Assembly: GCA_949297775.1 (NCBI GenBank)
Contig: CASFTM010000011.1
Span: forward strand, 27,521 to 74,874
Direction of reading: 5' to 3'
Length of the DNA stretch: 47,354 nucleotides
DNA from: an uncultured bacterium
GTDB lineage: Bacteria; Elusimicrobiota; Elusimicrobia; Elusimicrobiales; Elusimicrobiaceae
Numbering within the stretch: position 1 is the first letter of the stretch; every line of letters starts with the position of its first letter. Under the pieces are notes generated by a model. The model did no database searches and was not told the DNA's origin. It saw only the letters and a list, made by a program, of their open reading frames with translations. Below, piece after piece: positions 7,779-14,818 of this stretch. The position numbers were made by a program, and so were the translations under genes.

Positions 7779-8507
7779 ATGAAGAAAACTGCCATTTTTA
7801 TCCTTTGTATCCTGGTTATTTATTTGGCTGTCAGTTACCGCCAGGCACAAATCCGCCAGCTTGGCGAGGAATTCGTCACCCATGCGTATTATGGGGAATT
7901 GTTGGAAACGAAAGAAAGCCTGGAAAACGGCGCCGCGCTGGATTATGTCCTTTATCTGAAAGACCCTCAACGCCAATACGACGGGGTATATTTTAACGTC
8001 CTGCAAGCGGCGGCCTCCGGCGGCAACGAAAAAATCATCAGCTATTTGCTTAAGCAGGAAATGGACATCAACACCCGCACGCCCCAAGGCTGGACTCCCC
8101 TGATTATTGCCGTGCGGGACGGACAAACCACCGCCGCAAAAGCGCTGATTTATTATAAAGCCGATTTAAATGCCCAAACCGACCTCGGCGCTACGGCGCT
8201 TATGATGGCAGTTACGCAAGAATTTCCTTCGGAAAAAGAGCGCGAAGAACTGCTCGTCTATATGCTTAAACGCGGAGCAAACCCCAACCTGACAAACGCT
8301 TTTGGATATTCCGCCCTGTATTACGCTGCAGCCTTGCACAAGGCAAACGCAGCCCAAATTCTGTATGAATACGGCGCCGACCCAAGCACGGAAGAAAAGC
8401 AAAAAATCCAAGAATTATTGAAAGGGAAAAAGGAACCGGAAGCGAAAGAAATTCTGCAGTTGCTAAAACGCAAGCCGCAAGCGGCTCCTCAACCGGAACA
8501 AGATTAA
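7779..8507 (+). CDS. membrane-anchored ankyrin-repeat protein
   Basis: A 242-residue protein. Residues 4-19 form a hydrophobic signal anchor, so the repeat domain probably lies in the periplasm. About four ankyrin repeats follow, with the usual pattern (TPLIIAVRDGQTTAAKALIYYKA, GATALMMAV, ALYYAAALHKANAAQILYEY) and an N-terminal cap. The C-terminal 40 residues are charged and Lys/Glu/Pro rich. Ankyrin domains bind proteins; the partner is unknown. It stands alone with its own promoter and shares a bidirectional terminator with the convergent OsmC operon. An in-frame ATG 10 codons upstream is possible but would lie upstream of the predicted start site. Confidence 0.85.
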   Translation: MKKTAIFILCILVIYLAVSYRQAQIRQLGEEFVTHAYYGELLETKESLENGAALDYVLYLKDPQRQYDGVYFNVLQAAASGGNEKIISYLLKQEMDINTRTPQGWTPLIIAVRDGQTTAAKALIYYKADLNAQTDLGATALMMAVTQEFPSEKEREELLVYMLKRGANPNLTNAFGYSALYYAAALHKANAAQILYEYGADPSTEEKQKIQELLKGKKEPEAKEILQLLKRKPQAAPQPEQD

Positions 8508-8573
8508 ATTCCACAGGCTGGGACGGTGCTTTTCCGCCAAGAAAGCATTTCCCCTCCCGCTGAGAAGTTTTCC

Positions 8574-8617
8574 AAATACAAAATCCCGGCAGGTAAACCT
8601 GCCGGGATTTTGTATTT
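8574..8617. terminator. bidirectional terminator between the ankyrin and OsmC genes
   Basis: A perfect 20-bp stem with a TAAA loop. The core CCCGGCAGG/CCTGCCGGG is flanked by A/T arms that give T-rich tails on both strands, as expected for convergent genes. Confidence 0.9.
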
Positions 8618-8626
8618 TGTACTAAA

Positions 8627-9010
8627 TTATTTGACCGTTACCGTGTAAACAATATCTTCGCGCAGGCTGTTGTGCACCGGGCAGGTTTGCGCCGCACGGG
8701 CATACGTTTGCTTTTGTTCGTCGGTAAGCGCCGCGGGAAAAACAAACGTCAATCCCATTTTTACCACCCGGCTGTGCTTTTCATCAAATCCGGGTTCCAC
8801 CAACAGTTCCGTTCCCGTTACGTCGTCGCCGCGCTTGGAAGCCATAAAACCCACCATCGTCAGCATACACGCGCCCAAGGCCGCCGCCAATATTTCACCG
8901 GGGTTCATATCTTCGCGCGGGTTCAAATAGGCGGAACGGACTTCGCCTTTTTTCCCGTCCAATACGCTTTTGGTTTGCAAATTCGCTGCTAATACCGTTT
9001 TAATTGCCAT
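8627..9010 (-). CDS. OsmC-family protein
   Basis: A 127-residue protein of the OsmC/Ohr family, cytoplasmic proteins that reduce organic hydroperoxides with a reactive Cys pair. Cys48 (in LGACMLTM) and Cys110 (in TCPVHNSL) are in the expected places. It is the last gene of a probable three-gene unit, 23 bases after a paralogous OsmC gene and downstream of a J-protein. The start has AGGAG. Family membership is clear; substrate and physiological role are not. Confidence 0.9.
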   Translation of the reverse strand: MAIKTVLAANLQTKSVLDGKKGEVRSAYLNPREDMNPGEILAAALGACMLTMVGFMASKRGDDVTGTELLVEPGFDEKHSRVVKMGLTFVFPAALTDEQKQTYARAAQTCPVHNSLREDIVYTVTVK

Positions 9011-9033
9011 AGTTTTCTCCTGTTTATCGTCAG

Positions 9034-9432
9034 TTAACGGATATTGACCGTTATTTTTACATCCTCGCGCAACGTTTGGTGCACGGGGCAGGCGTTTACC
9101 GCCGTTTGGTAAAACTTCTTCTGCTCCGGTGTAAAATGCGCCGGGAACGTGATGTTTAACACAAACTCCCCCACCCGGCGCGGATTTTGCGCCATAATTT
9201 TTTCAATCTCCACGCGCGCGCCTTCAAAATTTTCTTTCCGGGCCGCGGCCATTTTGCCCATAATCGTCAGCACGCACGACGCAAAGGCCGAAGCCAATAA
9301 ATCCGTGGGCGAAAAGCGCCGCCCTTTCCCGCCGTTATCCGGCGGCAAATCGGTTTGAATGGTGCTTCCCGTCGGGCCGTGGACGAGTTCCGTTTCTCCG
9401 TCCCCGGTGTAGGTGCAAGTAATTGCTGTCAT
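9034..9432 (-). CDS. OsmC-family protein (tandem paralogue)
   Basis: A 132-residue OsmC-like protein with the conserved Cys53 (ASCVLTIMG) and Cys115 (ACPVHQTL). It is clearly related to the next gene (shared PTDLLA/PGEILA...C and CPVHxxLREDxxxTV patterns) but well diverged, so this is an old duplication. It lies 45 bases after the J-protein gene; AAGGAG precedes the ATG. Two different OsmC proteins in one operon suggests two peroxide substrates or a heteromer, which is inference. Confidence 0.9.
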   Translation of the reverse strand: MTAITCTYTGDGETELVHGPTGSTIQTDLPPDNGGKGRRFSPTDLLASAFASCVLTIMGKMAAARKENFEGARVEIEKIMAQNPRRVGEFVLNITFPAHFTPEQKKFYQTAVNACPVHQTLREDVKITVNIR

Positions 9433-9477
9433 AAATCTCCTTAAAAGACGTCCGCGGGCAACCCCGCGCGCGAATAA

Positions 9478-10452
9478 TTAACTGATTTGCGCCAACTTGG
9501 TAAACAAATCTTTCTGTTCTTTCGTCAGCGTACGCGGCACGTCAATCGTCAAGGTTACATACAAGCTGCCCTTGGCGCTTAACCCTTTGCCGCTTAATTT
9601 TAATTTTTTGCCGTTGTGCGTTCCCGCCGGCACTTTTACTTTTACCGGCCCGTCCAAGGTGGGTACAAAAATCGTACCGCCCAAAGCAGCCGTCCACGGC
9701 ATAATAATCACAGGCACGTGCAAATCTTCCCCTTCCAAACGGTACATCGCGTGCGGACGGATTTTAACAATCAAATACAAATCGCCGTTGCCTTTGCGTG
9801 TGGGGTTGCCCATTCCTTTAAGCTTAATTTTTTTGCCTTCGCTCACGCCGGCCGGCAATTTGACGGTAACCGTACGTCCGTTGGGCAGCGTCATCTGCAT
9901 ATTGCCGCCGCGGTGGGCGTCTTCCAGGTTCAACGCCAATTCCGCTTCTACATCGCCCGCGGCCTGGCCCGAAGCAGCGCTGCGTCCGAAATTTTGTCCG
10001 AATCCACCAAAACCGCCGCCCATTCCGCCAAAAATGCTTTGAAAGAAATCACTGAAATCTCCGCCGGAAAACGCTTCCGCGCCGCTGTTGCCGGCAAAGC
10101 CCGAAAATCCGCCGCCGTTGCCGCCATAGGTATATTGTTGGTATTGCTGGTAAGGGTTCCCCCCACCATACGAAGACGAACGCGCACGGGAGGATGCTCC
10201 TCCGCCGCGGGCATAATCCTGGTAGCCCTGTTCGCCCACTTGGTCATAAATGGTGCGTTTTTGCTTGTCGGACAGAACGGTGTAGGCTTCGTTGATGTCT
10301 TTGAACTTTTCGGTCATTTTGGCCTTTTCCGCCTCCGGGTGCATATCCGGGTGGTACTTGCGGGCCATTGTTTTGAACGCTTTTTTAATTTCGGCGTCCG
10401 TGGCGTTTTTACTTACGCCTAAAATTTTGTAATAATCTTTATACTCAGCCAT
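9478..10452 (-). CDS. DnaJ-like co-chaperone (CbpA type, no zinc finger)
   Basis: A 324-residue class B J-protein. The J domain occupies residues 1-70 with the HPD motif at 34-36, which stimulates the DnaK ATPase. A Gly/Ser/Phe-rich linker follows (about 83-160), then two C-terminal substrate-binding beta domains. The four-CxxCxGxG zinc domain of DnaJ is absent, as in CbpA. It heads an apparent operon with two OsmC genes, suggesting joint stress use. GGGGGAG precedes the ATG. A divergent MFS gene starts 50 bases away. Confidence 0.92.
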   Translation of the reverse strand: MAEYKDYYKILGVSKNATDAEIKKAFKTMARKYHPDMHPEAEKAKMTEKFKDINEAYTVLSDKQKRTIYDQVGEQGYQDYARGGGASSRARSSSYGGGNPYQQYQQYTYGGNGGGFSGFAGNSGAEAFSGGDFSDFFQSIFGGMGGGFGGFGQNFGRSAASGQAAGDVEAELALNLEDAHRGGNMQMTLPNGRTVTVKLPAGVSEGKKIKLKGMGNPTRKGNGDLYLIVKIRPHAMYRLEGEDLHVPVIIMPWTAALGGTIFVPTLDGPVKVKVPAGTHNGKKLKLSGKGLSAKGSLYVTLTIDVPRTLTKEQKDLFTKLAQIS

Positions 10453-10479
10453 AACTCCCCCTTTCTAGTTACCATTTTA

Positions 10480-10485
10480 TATAAT
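10480..10485 (+). promoter_or_regulatory. possible -10 box for the MFS gene
   Basis: TATAAT at 10480-10485 in the 50-bp divergent gap, 17 bases before the MFS ATG, with AAGG in between as a weak ribosome site. No convincing -35. Confidence 0.4.
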
Positions 10486-10502
10486 TTTTTAAGGTCCGCA
10501 CT

Positions 10503-11762
10503 ATGCTATTACTAACTAGACAAACGCACAAAACACCTTTAAAACTCATTCTAACGACGGAGGCTTTTTCGTCGCTTGCCAACCAGTTTATGCAAATTTT
10601 GCTGCCGTGGTACATTCTCTCCACCACCGGCAGCGTACTGTGGACGGGGTTTGTGGGTTTTTGCGCCCTGCTGCCAAATATATTTTCCTCGCTTTTTGGC
10701 GCCCCCGTCATTGATAAGCTGGGCCGCTCCAAGACAATGCTTTCGTGCGAAGTGATACAGCTGGTGCTGTTGGGAATGATTCCCGCGCTGATTGCGTCCG
10801 GGCACGACTGGCCTTGGCTGATTGGACTTATCATTTTTTTAAGCTCGTTTTTTGACGCACCCGGCCAGCTGGCGCGCACGGCGCTGTCACCCACGTTTTC
10901 GCGCTATGCCGACGTGCCCCTTTCCAAAACGTCCGGCATTATTGAAGCGTTTGACGGCATTATGTCCGTAGCCGGCCCGCTTTTAGGCGGTGCGATTATC
11001 GCGCTGTACGGGTTGTTGGCGGCGTGGATTGTGTGCGTGCTGTTTTGTGTGGTAATTGTAACGCTGTGTATCATCGTATTTACCAACCGCCGCCCGCGCC
11101 AACTGCGCCCCTTGGCAAGCTACCGCGAGGTATGGCAGAACTTGAAAATGGACCGCACCCTGTGGGAACCGATTTTGTTTACCGTACCGACGTTTATTTT
11201 GGGGCAATCCTGGGAGCTGCTCCTTTTACCCGCGTATATTTACGAACACGGATTTAACTCCATTTACCTGGGTTTTTTGGGCGCCGCCTTCGGGCTGGGA
11301 GCATTTATAGGCGCGCTGATTTTTGCAGGTAAATCCAAAAAATTTACTTTTTTTACCCTGCTGACGTTAAACTACACAGGCTATTTACTTTCCGTACTGG
11401 TACTATATTTTAATTTACCGACAGGCATTGTGCTGGCAGCCACGGTGCTGTGCGGATTGCCGTTTGGCGCGTTTGGAGCGATGATTATCAGCATTATTTT
11501 ACTGCGCACCCCGCCGGCCTACCGCAGCAAAACGCTGGGACTATACGCCACGGCGACGTATACAGTAGAAAGCGTATGCGTGCTGGGGATAGCGGCGCTT
11601 ATCCAGTGGATAGGCTTGCAGAACACTTTGTTGGCGGTAAGCTGCGCCTTTGGCGGATTGGTGCTGGCAAGCATTTTTGCGCGGCGCAAGGAAGATTTTT
11701 GGACTATTTTATCGTCGGGAAATAAAAAGGGTTTACAAAACAAAACAGATTTACTACAATAA
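10503..11762 (+). CDS. major facilitator superfamily transporter (EntS/MFS_3-like)
   Basis: A 419-residue inner membrane protein with about 12 hydrophobic segments. The loop DKLGRSKTM between helices 2 and 3 is the MFS motif A, and the overall pattern (TGFVGFCALLPNIFSSLFGAP, DAPGQLARTALSP) resembles the MFS_3/EntS exporter group, which exports siderophores or drugs. Substrate unknown. It is divergently arranged with the dnaJ-like gene and may be co-transcribed only weakly with the tRNA behind it, since the tRNA has a promoter inside the 3' end of this gene. Confidence 0.85.
   Translation: MLLLTRQTHKTPLKLILTTEAFSSLANQFMQILLPWYILSTTGSVLWTGFVGFCALLPNIFSSLFGAPVIDKLGRSKTMLSCEVIQLVLLGMIPALIASGHDWPWLIGLIIFLSSFFDAPGQLARTALSPTFSRYADVPLSKTSGIIEAFDGIMSVAGPLLGGAIIALYGLLAAWIVCVLFCVVIVTLCIIVFTNRRPRQLRPLASYREVWQNLKMDRTLWEPILFTVPTFILGQSWELLLLPAYIYEHGFNSIYLGFLGAAFGLGAFIGALIFAGKSKKFTFFTLLTLNYTGYLLSVLVLYFNLPTGIVLAATVLCGLPFGAFGAMIISIILLRTPPAYRSKTLGLYATATYTVESVCVLGIAALIQWIGLQNTLLAVSCAFGGLVLASIFARRKEDFWTILSSGNKKGLQNKTDLLQ
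11732..11760 (+). promoter_or_regulatory. tRNA-Asn promoter
   Basis: TTTACA (11732-11737), 17-bp spacer, TACAAT (11755-11760), 41 bases before the tRNA. It lies within the last codons of the MFS gene. Confidence 0.7.
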
Positions 11763-11801
11763 ATATGTAGCAAGAAAGAGATGTTTTAAAAAACAGATTT
11801 T

Positions 11802-11876
11802 TCCCCGATAGCTCAATGGTGGAGCGACCGGCTGTTAACCGGTAGGTTGTAGGTTCGAGTCCTACTCGGGGAGCCA
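11802..11876 (+). tRNA. tRNA-Asn (anticodon GTT)
   Basis: A full cloverleaf: acceptor TCCCCGA/TCGGGGA, D stem GCTC/GAGC, anticodon stem ACCGG/CCGGT with loop CTGTTAA (anticodon GTT at 11834-11836), T arm with GGTTCGAGTCC, discriminator G, and an encoded CCA. The prophage is integrated in its 3' end; the attachment core restores the tRNA sequence exactly, so it should be functional. Confidence 0.97.
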
Positions 11877-11887
11877 GTTTTAGAAGA
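11860..11887 (+). repeat. attL core (28-bp direct repeat)
   Basis: Identical to 46881-46908. It covers the T-arm and acceptor 3' strand plus CCA of tRNA-Asn (TCCTACTCGGGGAGCCA) and 11 bases beyond. The flanking bases differ on both sides, fixing the length. Confidence 0.95.
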
Positions 11888-11890
11888 CAG

Positions 11891-11911
11891 TGTAGTAAAA
11901 ACTGTAGTAAA
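11891..11911 (+). repeat. putative integrase arm-type site, left copy
   Basis: A 21-base sequence built of two TGTAGTAAA units, repeated exactly at 46741-46761 at the other end of the prophage. In the circular phage the two copies would flank the attachment core, as lambda-type arm sites do. Confidence 0.6.
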
Positions 11912-11916
11912 TCTTA

Positions 11917-11946
11917 AAATCCTCGGTTCAAAACCGGGGATTTTTT
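11917..11946. terminator. phage-borne terminator next to attL
   Basis: Stem AATCCTCGGTT/AACCGGGGATT (one G-T pair) followed by TTTTTT. On the plus strand it replaces the tRNA terminator that integration moved to the far end (46906-46930). Confidence 0.75.
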
Positions 11947-12127
11947 ATTTGCCTTCCACATTAAATTTTTTCCGCATTTTAAATTCTTCTTTTTTGCCTT
12001 TGTTCCAGCTCTGCACCGGGCGCAGATAACCTACCACGCGGCTATAAACCTCGCAGGGCGTACCGTGGCACACGTCCTGTTCGGCTTTTAACTCATTGAT
12101 TTTCGCTTTGATTTCTTCTTTGGTCAT
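11945..12127 (-). CDS. stand-alone glycyl-radical-domain protein, NrdD C-terminus-like
   Basis: A 60-residue protein. The segment CEVYSRVVGYLRPVQSWNKG followed by KKEEFKMRKKF matches the C-terminal glycyl radical segment of class III anaerobic ribonucleotide reductase (NrdD), with Gly in RVVGYLRPV as the radical position. The catalytic barrel and the CxxC zinc pairs of NrdD are missing, so it cannot be a reductase alone. By analogy with YfiD/GrcA, a stand-alone glycyl radical cofactor, it might repair an oxygen-damaged host enzyme; that is inference. It is the attL-proximal gene, transcribed like the late operon, and its 183-base leader holds alternative hairpins. Confidence 0.7.
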   Translation of the reverse strand: MTKEEIKAKINELKAEQDVCHGTPCEVYSRVVGYLRPVQSWNKGKKEEFKMRKKFNVEGK

Positions 12128-12150
12128 AATTCCCCCAGCCTACCTAATTT

Positions 12151-12276
12151 TGGAAGCTAATTTGTTAGCTTCCATTTTTTGGCCAATTTTTGGAAGCTAA
12201 TTATCAATTTTTAGAAAATTGATAATTATAGAAATAACCGCCACTGAATTTCTATTTTAAGATGCAAAATAGAAAT
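12151..12276 (-). promoter_or_regulatory. leader with mutually exclusive hairpins upstream of the NrdD-like gene
   Basis: Minus-strand order: stem ATTTCTATTTT/AAAATAGAAAT (12276-12248), a 13-bp stem (12228-12198), then TTAGCTTCCA (12200-12191), TGGAAGCTAA (12174-12165) and TTAGCTTCCA (12160-12151). The middle element can pair with either neighbour, the layout of an attenuator or riboswitch. A TATAAT box (12230-12225) may start this transcript. Confidence 0.45.
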
Positions 12277-12286
12277 ATCCTGCATT

Positions 12287-12400
12287 TCAGTTACCGATAT
12301 TTTCTCGGCAGCTTCTGCACGCCACGCGGCACGGAAGACCATATTTTTTACAGATAGCCTCGCTCAAATAGCGGTCAAATTCTGCCTGAGGGCAAGTCAT
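12287..12400 (-). CDS. small Cys-rich protein (37 residues)
   Basis: Its ATG at 12400 overlaps the stop of the upstream gene in a TGATG arrangement, so it is probably translationally coupled. The protein starts MTCPQAEFDRYLSEAICKKY and ends with CRVACRSCREN, with five Cys in 37 residues and a CxxxCxxC spacing that could bind zinc. Function unknown. It is the last gene of the lysis-side minus-strand string. Confidence 0.55.
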   Translation of the reverse strand: MTCPQAEFDRYLSEAICKKYGLPCRVACRSCRENIGN

Positions 12401-12918
12401 CAAAAGTACACCCCCACTAGCAGACCAAGCCGCCCGCGGCCGCCATACAGGCCAACAGTGGTGTTTTTCAAAAGTCCCGTCAAATCGTCCAGGCGCCTAT
12501 CCACAAACAGATATCCGTCCAAATCAGTATCCAGGCCGACGCCGGCGCCATACCTATCAAAATAAACTAAACGCACGCCCAGGCCGGCTTTTAATTCTTT
12601 GCCAACGAGTCCCTGCACGGCAGGCCGAAAAGTAAAACCGGCGCGTTTTACACTAATTTCAGTTGTGCCGACCGTTGGCTGCAGCAACTCCGCACGGCCT
12701 TCCGGCGGAAGGTATTTAACTTCCGTTTTGACGGTGCCGTCCGCCTGGCGCACCGTGGCCGTCATTTTGTTGTCCTTTACCACTATCCGTGCTGCCTGGC
12801 TTTCTGGCAGCGTGCCGGACTGCGCGGCCAGTTTGTCTATCTGCCGCCCCTTATGCCAATTTGAAAACAAAAGCCCTGCCACTAGAAGCAGGGCTGTAAT
12901 TCTAATTAGTTTTTTCAC
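12400..12918 (-). CDS. membrane-anchored phage protein of unknown function (lysis region)
   Basis: A 172-residue protein if started at GTG 12918, which gives an N-terminal VKKLIRITALLLVAGLLFSN membrane anchor. The next stretch is basic and polar and the C-terminal half is Gly/Leu/Asp rich (GVGLDTDLDGYLFVDRRLDD). The start overlaps the holin-like gene by 17 bases. A frame extension upstream adds an uncharacteristic basic segment and was not used. Position next to a holin-like gene suggests a spanin-like or anchoring role, but no spanin motif is seen. Confidence 0.65.
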   Translation of the reverse strand: MKKLIRITALLLVAGLLFSNWHKGRQIDKLAAQSGTLPESQAARIVVKDNKMTATVRQADGTVKTEVKYLPPEGRAELLQPTVGTTEISVKRAGFTFRPAVQGLVGKELKAGLGVRLVYFDRYGAGVGLDTDLDGYLFVDRRLDDLTGLLKNTTVGLYGGRGRLGLLVGVYF

Positions 12919-13213
12919 TATCAACACCCAGGGCTTTTTCGGCGCGGCTGATAATGGCCTTTTTAATCGCTTCGTACCCAATTTGGGCCAAGGCCAAAAT
13001 AGCAAAGCCTAACAGCACCGCCATCAGCGGGTTGTGTGCGGTAACATCGGCGCCGTAAACCGCCAAGAAGCCACAGCCCTGGGACGCCACCAGAACGACC
13101 ACAGACCACACCCAGCCGGGCACGGGCAAAAACTTTTCAACCAAGTTTTTAACCCATTCAATAAGCCCCACCACGGCCACAGCGGCGAGGCACAACAATA
13201 CATACACGTTCAT
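12902..13213 (-). CDS. putative holin
   Basis: A 103-residue protein with three hydrophobic segments (about residues 3-20, 34-55 and 62-82) and a charged tail, the size and layout of a class I holin. It would form inner-membrane lesions that release endolysin. AAAGGAG lies before the ATG. The endolysin gene is 960 bases upstream, separated by an inserted plus-strand gene. The family is not recognised by sequence, only by architecture and place. Confidence 0.55.
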   Translation of the reverse strand: MNVYVLLCLAAVAVVGLIEWVKNLVEKFLPVPGWVWSVVVLVASQGCGFLAVYGADVTAHNPLMAVLLGFAILALAQIGYEAIKKAIISRAEKALGVDSEKTN

Positions 13214-13236
13214 TTTTTCGCTCCTTTACTTTTATT

Positions 13237-13263
13237 TTGACTGCAAATTAAAAATGCTAATAT
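13237..13263 (+). promoter_or_regulatory. possible promoter of the DinD/BRO-like gene
   Basis: TTGACT (13237-13242) and TAATAT (13258-13263) with a short 15-bp spacer, in an AT-rich gap, 32 bases before the ATG. GGGGG serves as ribosome site. Confidence 0.4.
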
Positions 13264-13295
13264 TTAAGTGTTATTTTTAGTTTGGGGGTTACATT

Positions 13296-14132
13296 ATGAC
13301 CAAATCTGCTTTAGCCGTATTTGAACAATTCAATATCCGTCGGCATTATGACGAAAAAGACGACAAGTGGTACTTTTCTATTGTTGATGTCATTTATGCT
13401 TTAACTGAAAGTCCCAATCCGCGCAAATACTGGAGTGTTCTTAAAAGCCGTCTTAAAAAAGAGGGCAGTCAGTTGGCTACAAATTGTAGTCAACTGAAAT
13501 TACAGGCAGCGGACGGCAAGTTTTATAAAACTGACGTCGCCGATGTAGAACAGCTTTTACGCCTCATACAGTCTGTTCCTAGTCCCAAAGCTGAACCCTT
13601 TAAAATGTGGTTAGCCAAAACGGGATATGAACGTATACAGGAAACCGCCGACCCTTCCAAAGCCATAGACCGTGCCCGCCAACATTGGAAAGAGCAAGGC
13701 CGTAGCCAAAAATGGATACAACAACGTATGCTGGGACAGGAAACCCGCAATAAACTAACCGATTACTGGCAAAATCACGGTGTAACCAAATCCCAAGATT
13801 TTGCCACGCTAACAAATATCATCCACCGCGAATGGTCTGGCCTTACGGTTGCCCAACACAAAAAACTCAAAGGCCTTCAAAATCAAAACTTACGGGAACA
13901 TATGAGCGAAGCGGAACTCCTTTTTACCGCGCTGGCAGAGCTATCAACCCGCCAAATTGCCGAAAAGGACAAAGCGACGGGAATGGAACAAAACAAAGAA
14001 GCGGGTAAAAAAGGGGGCCGGCTTGCTAAACAGGCTCGTTTGGAATTTGAAGAGGCAACAGGGCAGAAGGTGGTTACAGCCCAGAGCTCTCTTCCTTCTT
14101 TCTCCCCTAAAAAGATAACAAAAAAGTCTTAA
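13296..14132 (+). CDS. DinD/BRO-N-like antirepressor or damage-inducible protein
   Basis: A 278-residue protein. The N-terminus (WYFSIVDVIYALTESPNPRKYW) is a BRO-N type DNA-binding domain. The following segments (EPFKMWLAKTGYERIQETADPSKA, KLTDYWQNHGV, EWSGLTVAQHKKLKGL, NLREHMSEAELLFTALAE) match the DinD/BRO family found in SOS regulons and as phage antirepressors. It is the only plus-strand gene inside the late operon and has its own promoter and terminator, the hallmark of an inserted cargo gene that can be expressed from the prophage. Whether it inactivates RecA filaments, as E. coli DinD does, is unknown. Confidence 0.8.
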   Translation: MTKSALAVFEQFNIRRHYDEKDDKWYFSIVDVIYALTESPNPRKYWSVLKSRLKKEGSQLATNCSQLKLQAADGKFYKTDVADVEQLLRLIQSVPSPKAEPFKMWLAKTGYERIQETADPSKAIDRARQHWKEQGRSQKWIQQRMLGQETRNKLTDYWQNHGVTKSQDFATLTNIIHREWSGLTVAQHKKLKGLQNQNLREHMSEAELLFTALAELSTRQIAEKDKATGMEQNKEAGKKGGRLAKQARLEFEEATGQKVVTAQSSLPSFSPKKITKKS

Positions 14133-14148
14133 TTTTCAAAGAACAATG

Positions 14149-14172
14149 CCCCGGCACGGTGCCGGGGTTTTT
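14149..14172 (+). terminator. terminator of the DinD/BRO-like gene
   Basis: Stem CCCCGGC/GCCGGGG with a short loop, then TTTTT. The convergent endolysin gene ends three bases later. Confidence 0.85.
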
Positions 14173-14174
14173 AT

Positions 14175-14591
14175 TTACCACTCGCCGGTTTCCATAATTT
14201 TTGCAAGTTCCACCGCGCGGCCCTTCACTTGGAACGCCCACTTGCTATCCAGCATTTCCTTGGCTGCGCGCTTGTAATCGCCCACTTCCACGGCTGCCAG
14301 CATTTTTTTGAAGCCTACCAGCCCGGAAATTCCCAAGTTGTAGCACATCTCAATTAACACACCCAGCCGGGCGTCATCCAGCTTGGGCCACCAGGCGAAA
14401 TTGTTCTTTACCTGCTTTTCGGCGATTTCCAAATCCTGCTTCAAAAGCAGTTCCGCCACCTCTTTGGATATGCCCCGCGCGTCCAAATTGTGCCCGTACC
14501 CGATAGTGAGCGCCCCCGCCGAACACCGATAGGGCAAGTACGATAATCCCTCATTGCGTCGCACCCGTGCCGCCAGTTTTTCGTAGTCCAT
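14175..14591 (-). CDS. endolysin, T4-lysozyme-like (GH24)
   Basis: A 138-residue phage lysozyme that would cut the glycan strands of peptidoglycan at lysis. Glu14 (NEG), position 23 and Thr29 (LTIGYGHNLD) have the spacing of the T4 lysozyme triad Glu11-Asp20-Thr26; here the middle residue is Cys23 (YRCSAG), a known variant of the family. No signal peptide, so a holin is needed. Its ATG overlaps the stop of the upstream gene (TAATG); GGAGG precedes it. Confidence 0.92.
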   Translation of the reverse strand: MDYEKLAARVRRNEGLSYLPYRCSAGALTIGYGHNLDARGISKEVAELLLKQDLEIAEKQVKNNFAWWPKLDDARLGVLIEMCYNLGISGLVGFKKMLAAVEVGDYKRAAKEMLDSKWAFQVKGRAVELAKIMETGEW

Positions 14592-14818
14592 TATTTGCCT
14601 CCGTGTATGGTCAAAATATGGGTTTTAATGGTTTTCACGTCATCTAAAATAATGTCTATTTTTACGCCGCTTTCCGTCAGCTTCCGTTCGTGTTCCTTCA
14701 CGGTAGCTTCCAGTTTTTCCACGCGGGGCGGCAGGCCGTACATCGTAAAAAACCAGAACATCACCGCCCCCACCAGGCCGGCTAACCCCAGCCACGCTTT
14801 TATCCGCTCCGGCGTCAT
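14591..14818 (-). CDS. small membrane protein with coiled coil (holin or spanin-like)
   Basis: A 75-residue protein: one hydrophobic segment (about residues 9-29, ending MFWFFTMYGL) followed by a helical charged tail (RVEKLEATVKEHERKL). It sits directly before the endolysin with overlapping stop and start codons and overlaps the tail gene behind it (ATGA). XhlA-like holin partners and some Rz proteins look like this; no specific family is recognised. Confidence 0.6.
   Translation of the reverse strand: MTPERIKAWLGLAGLVGAVMFWFFTMYGLPPRVEKLEATVKEHERKLTESGVKIDIILDDVKTIKTHILTIHGGK

Noticed and set aside
7539-8126. 195-codon minus-strand frame across the ankyrin gene and its upstream region
   Set aside because: It is antisense to a clear ankyrin-repeat protein and has no independent support.
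13214-13295. A second tRNA or RNA gene in the lysis-region gap
   Set aside because: The gap holds only a promoter-like pair and AT-rich sequence; no cloverleaf or stable structure.
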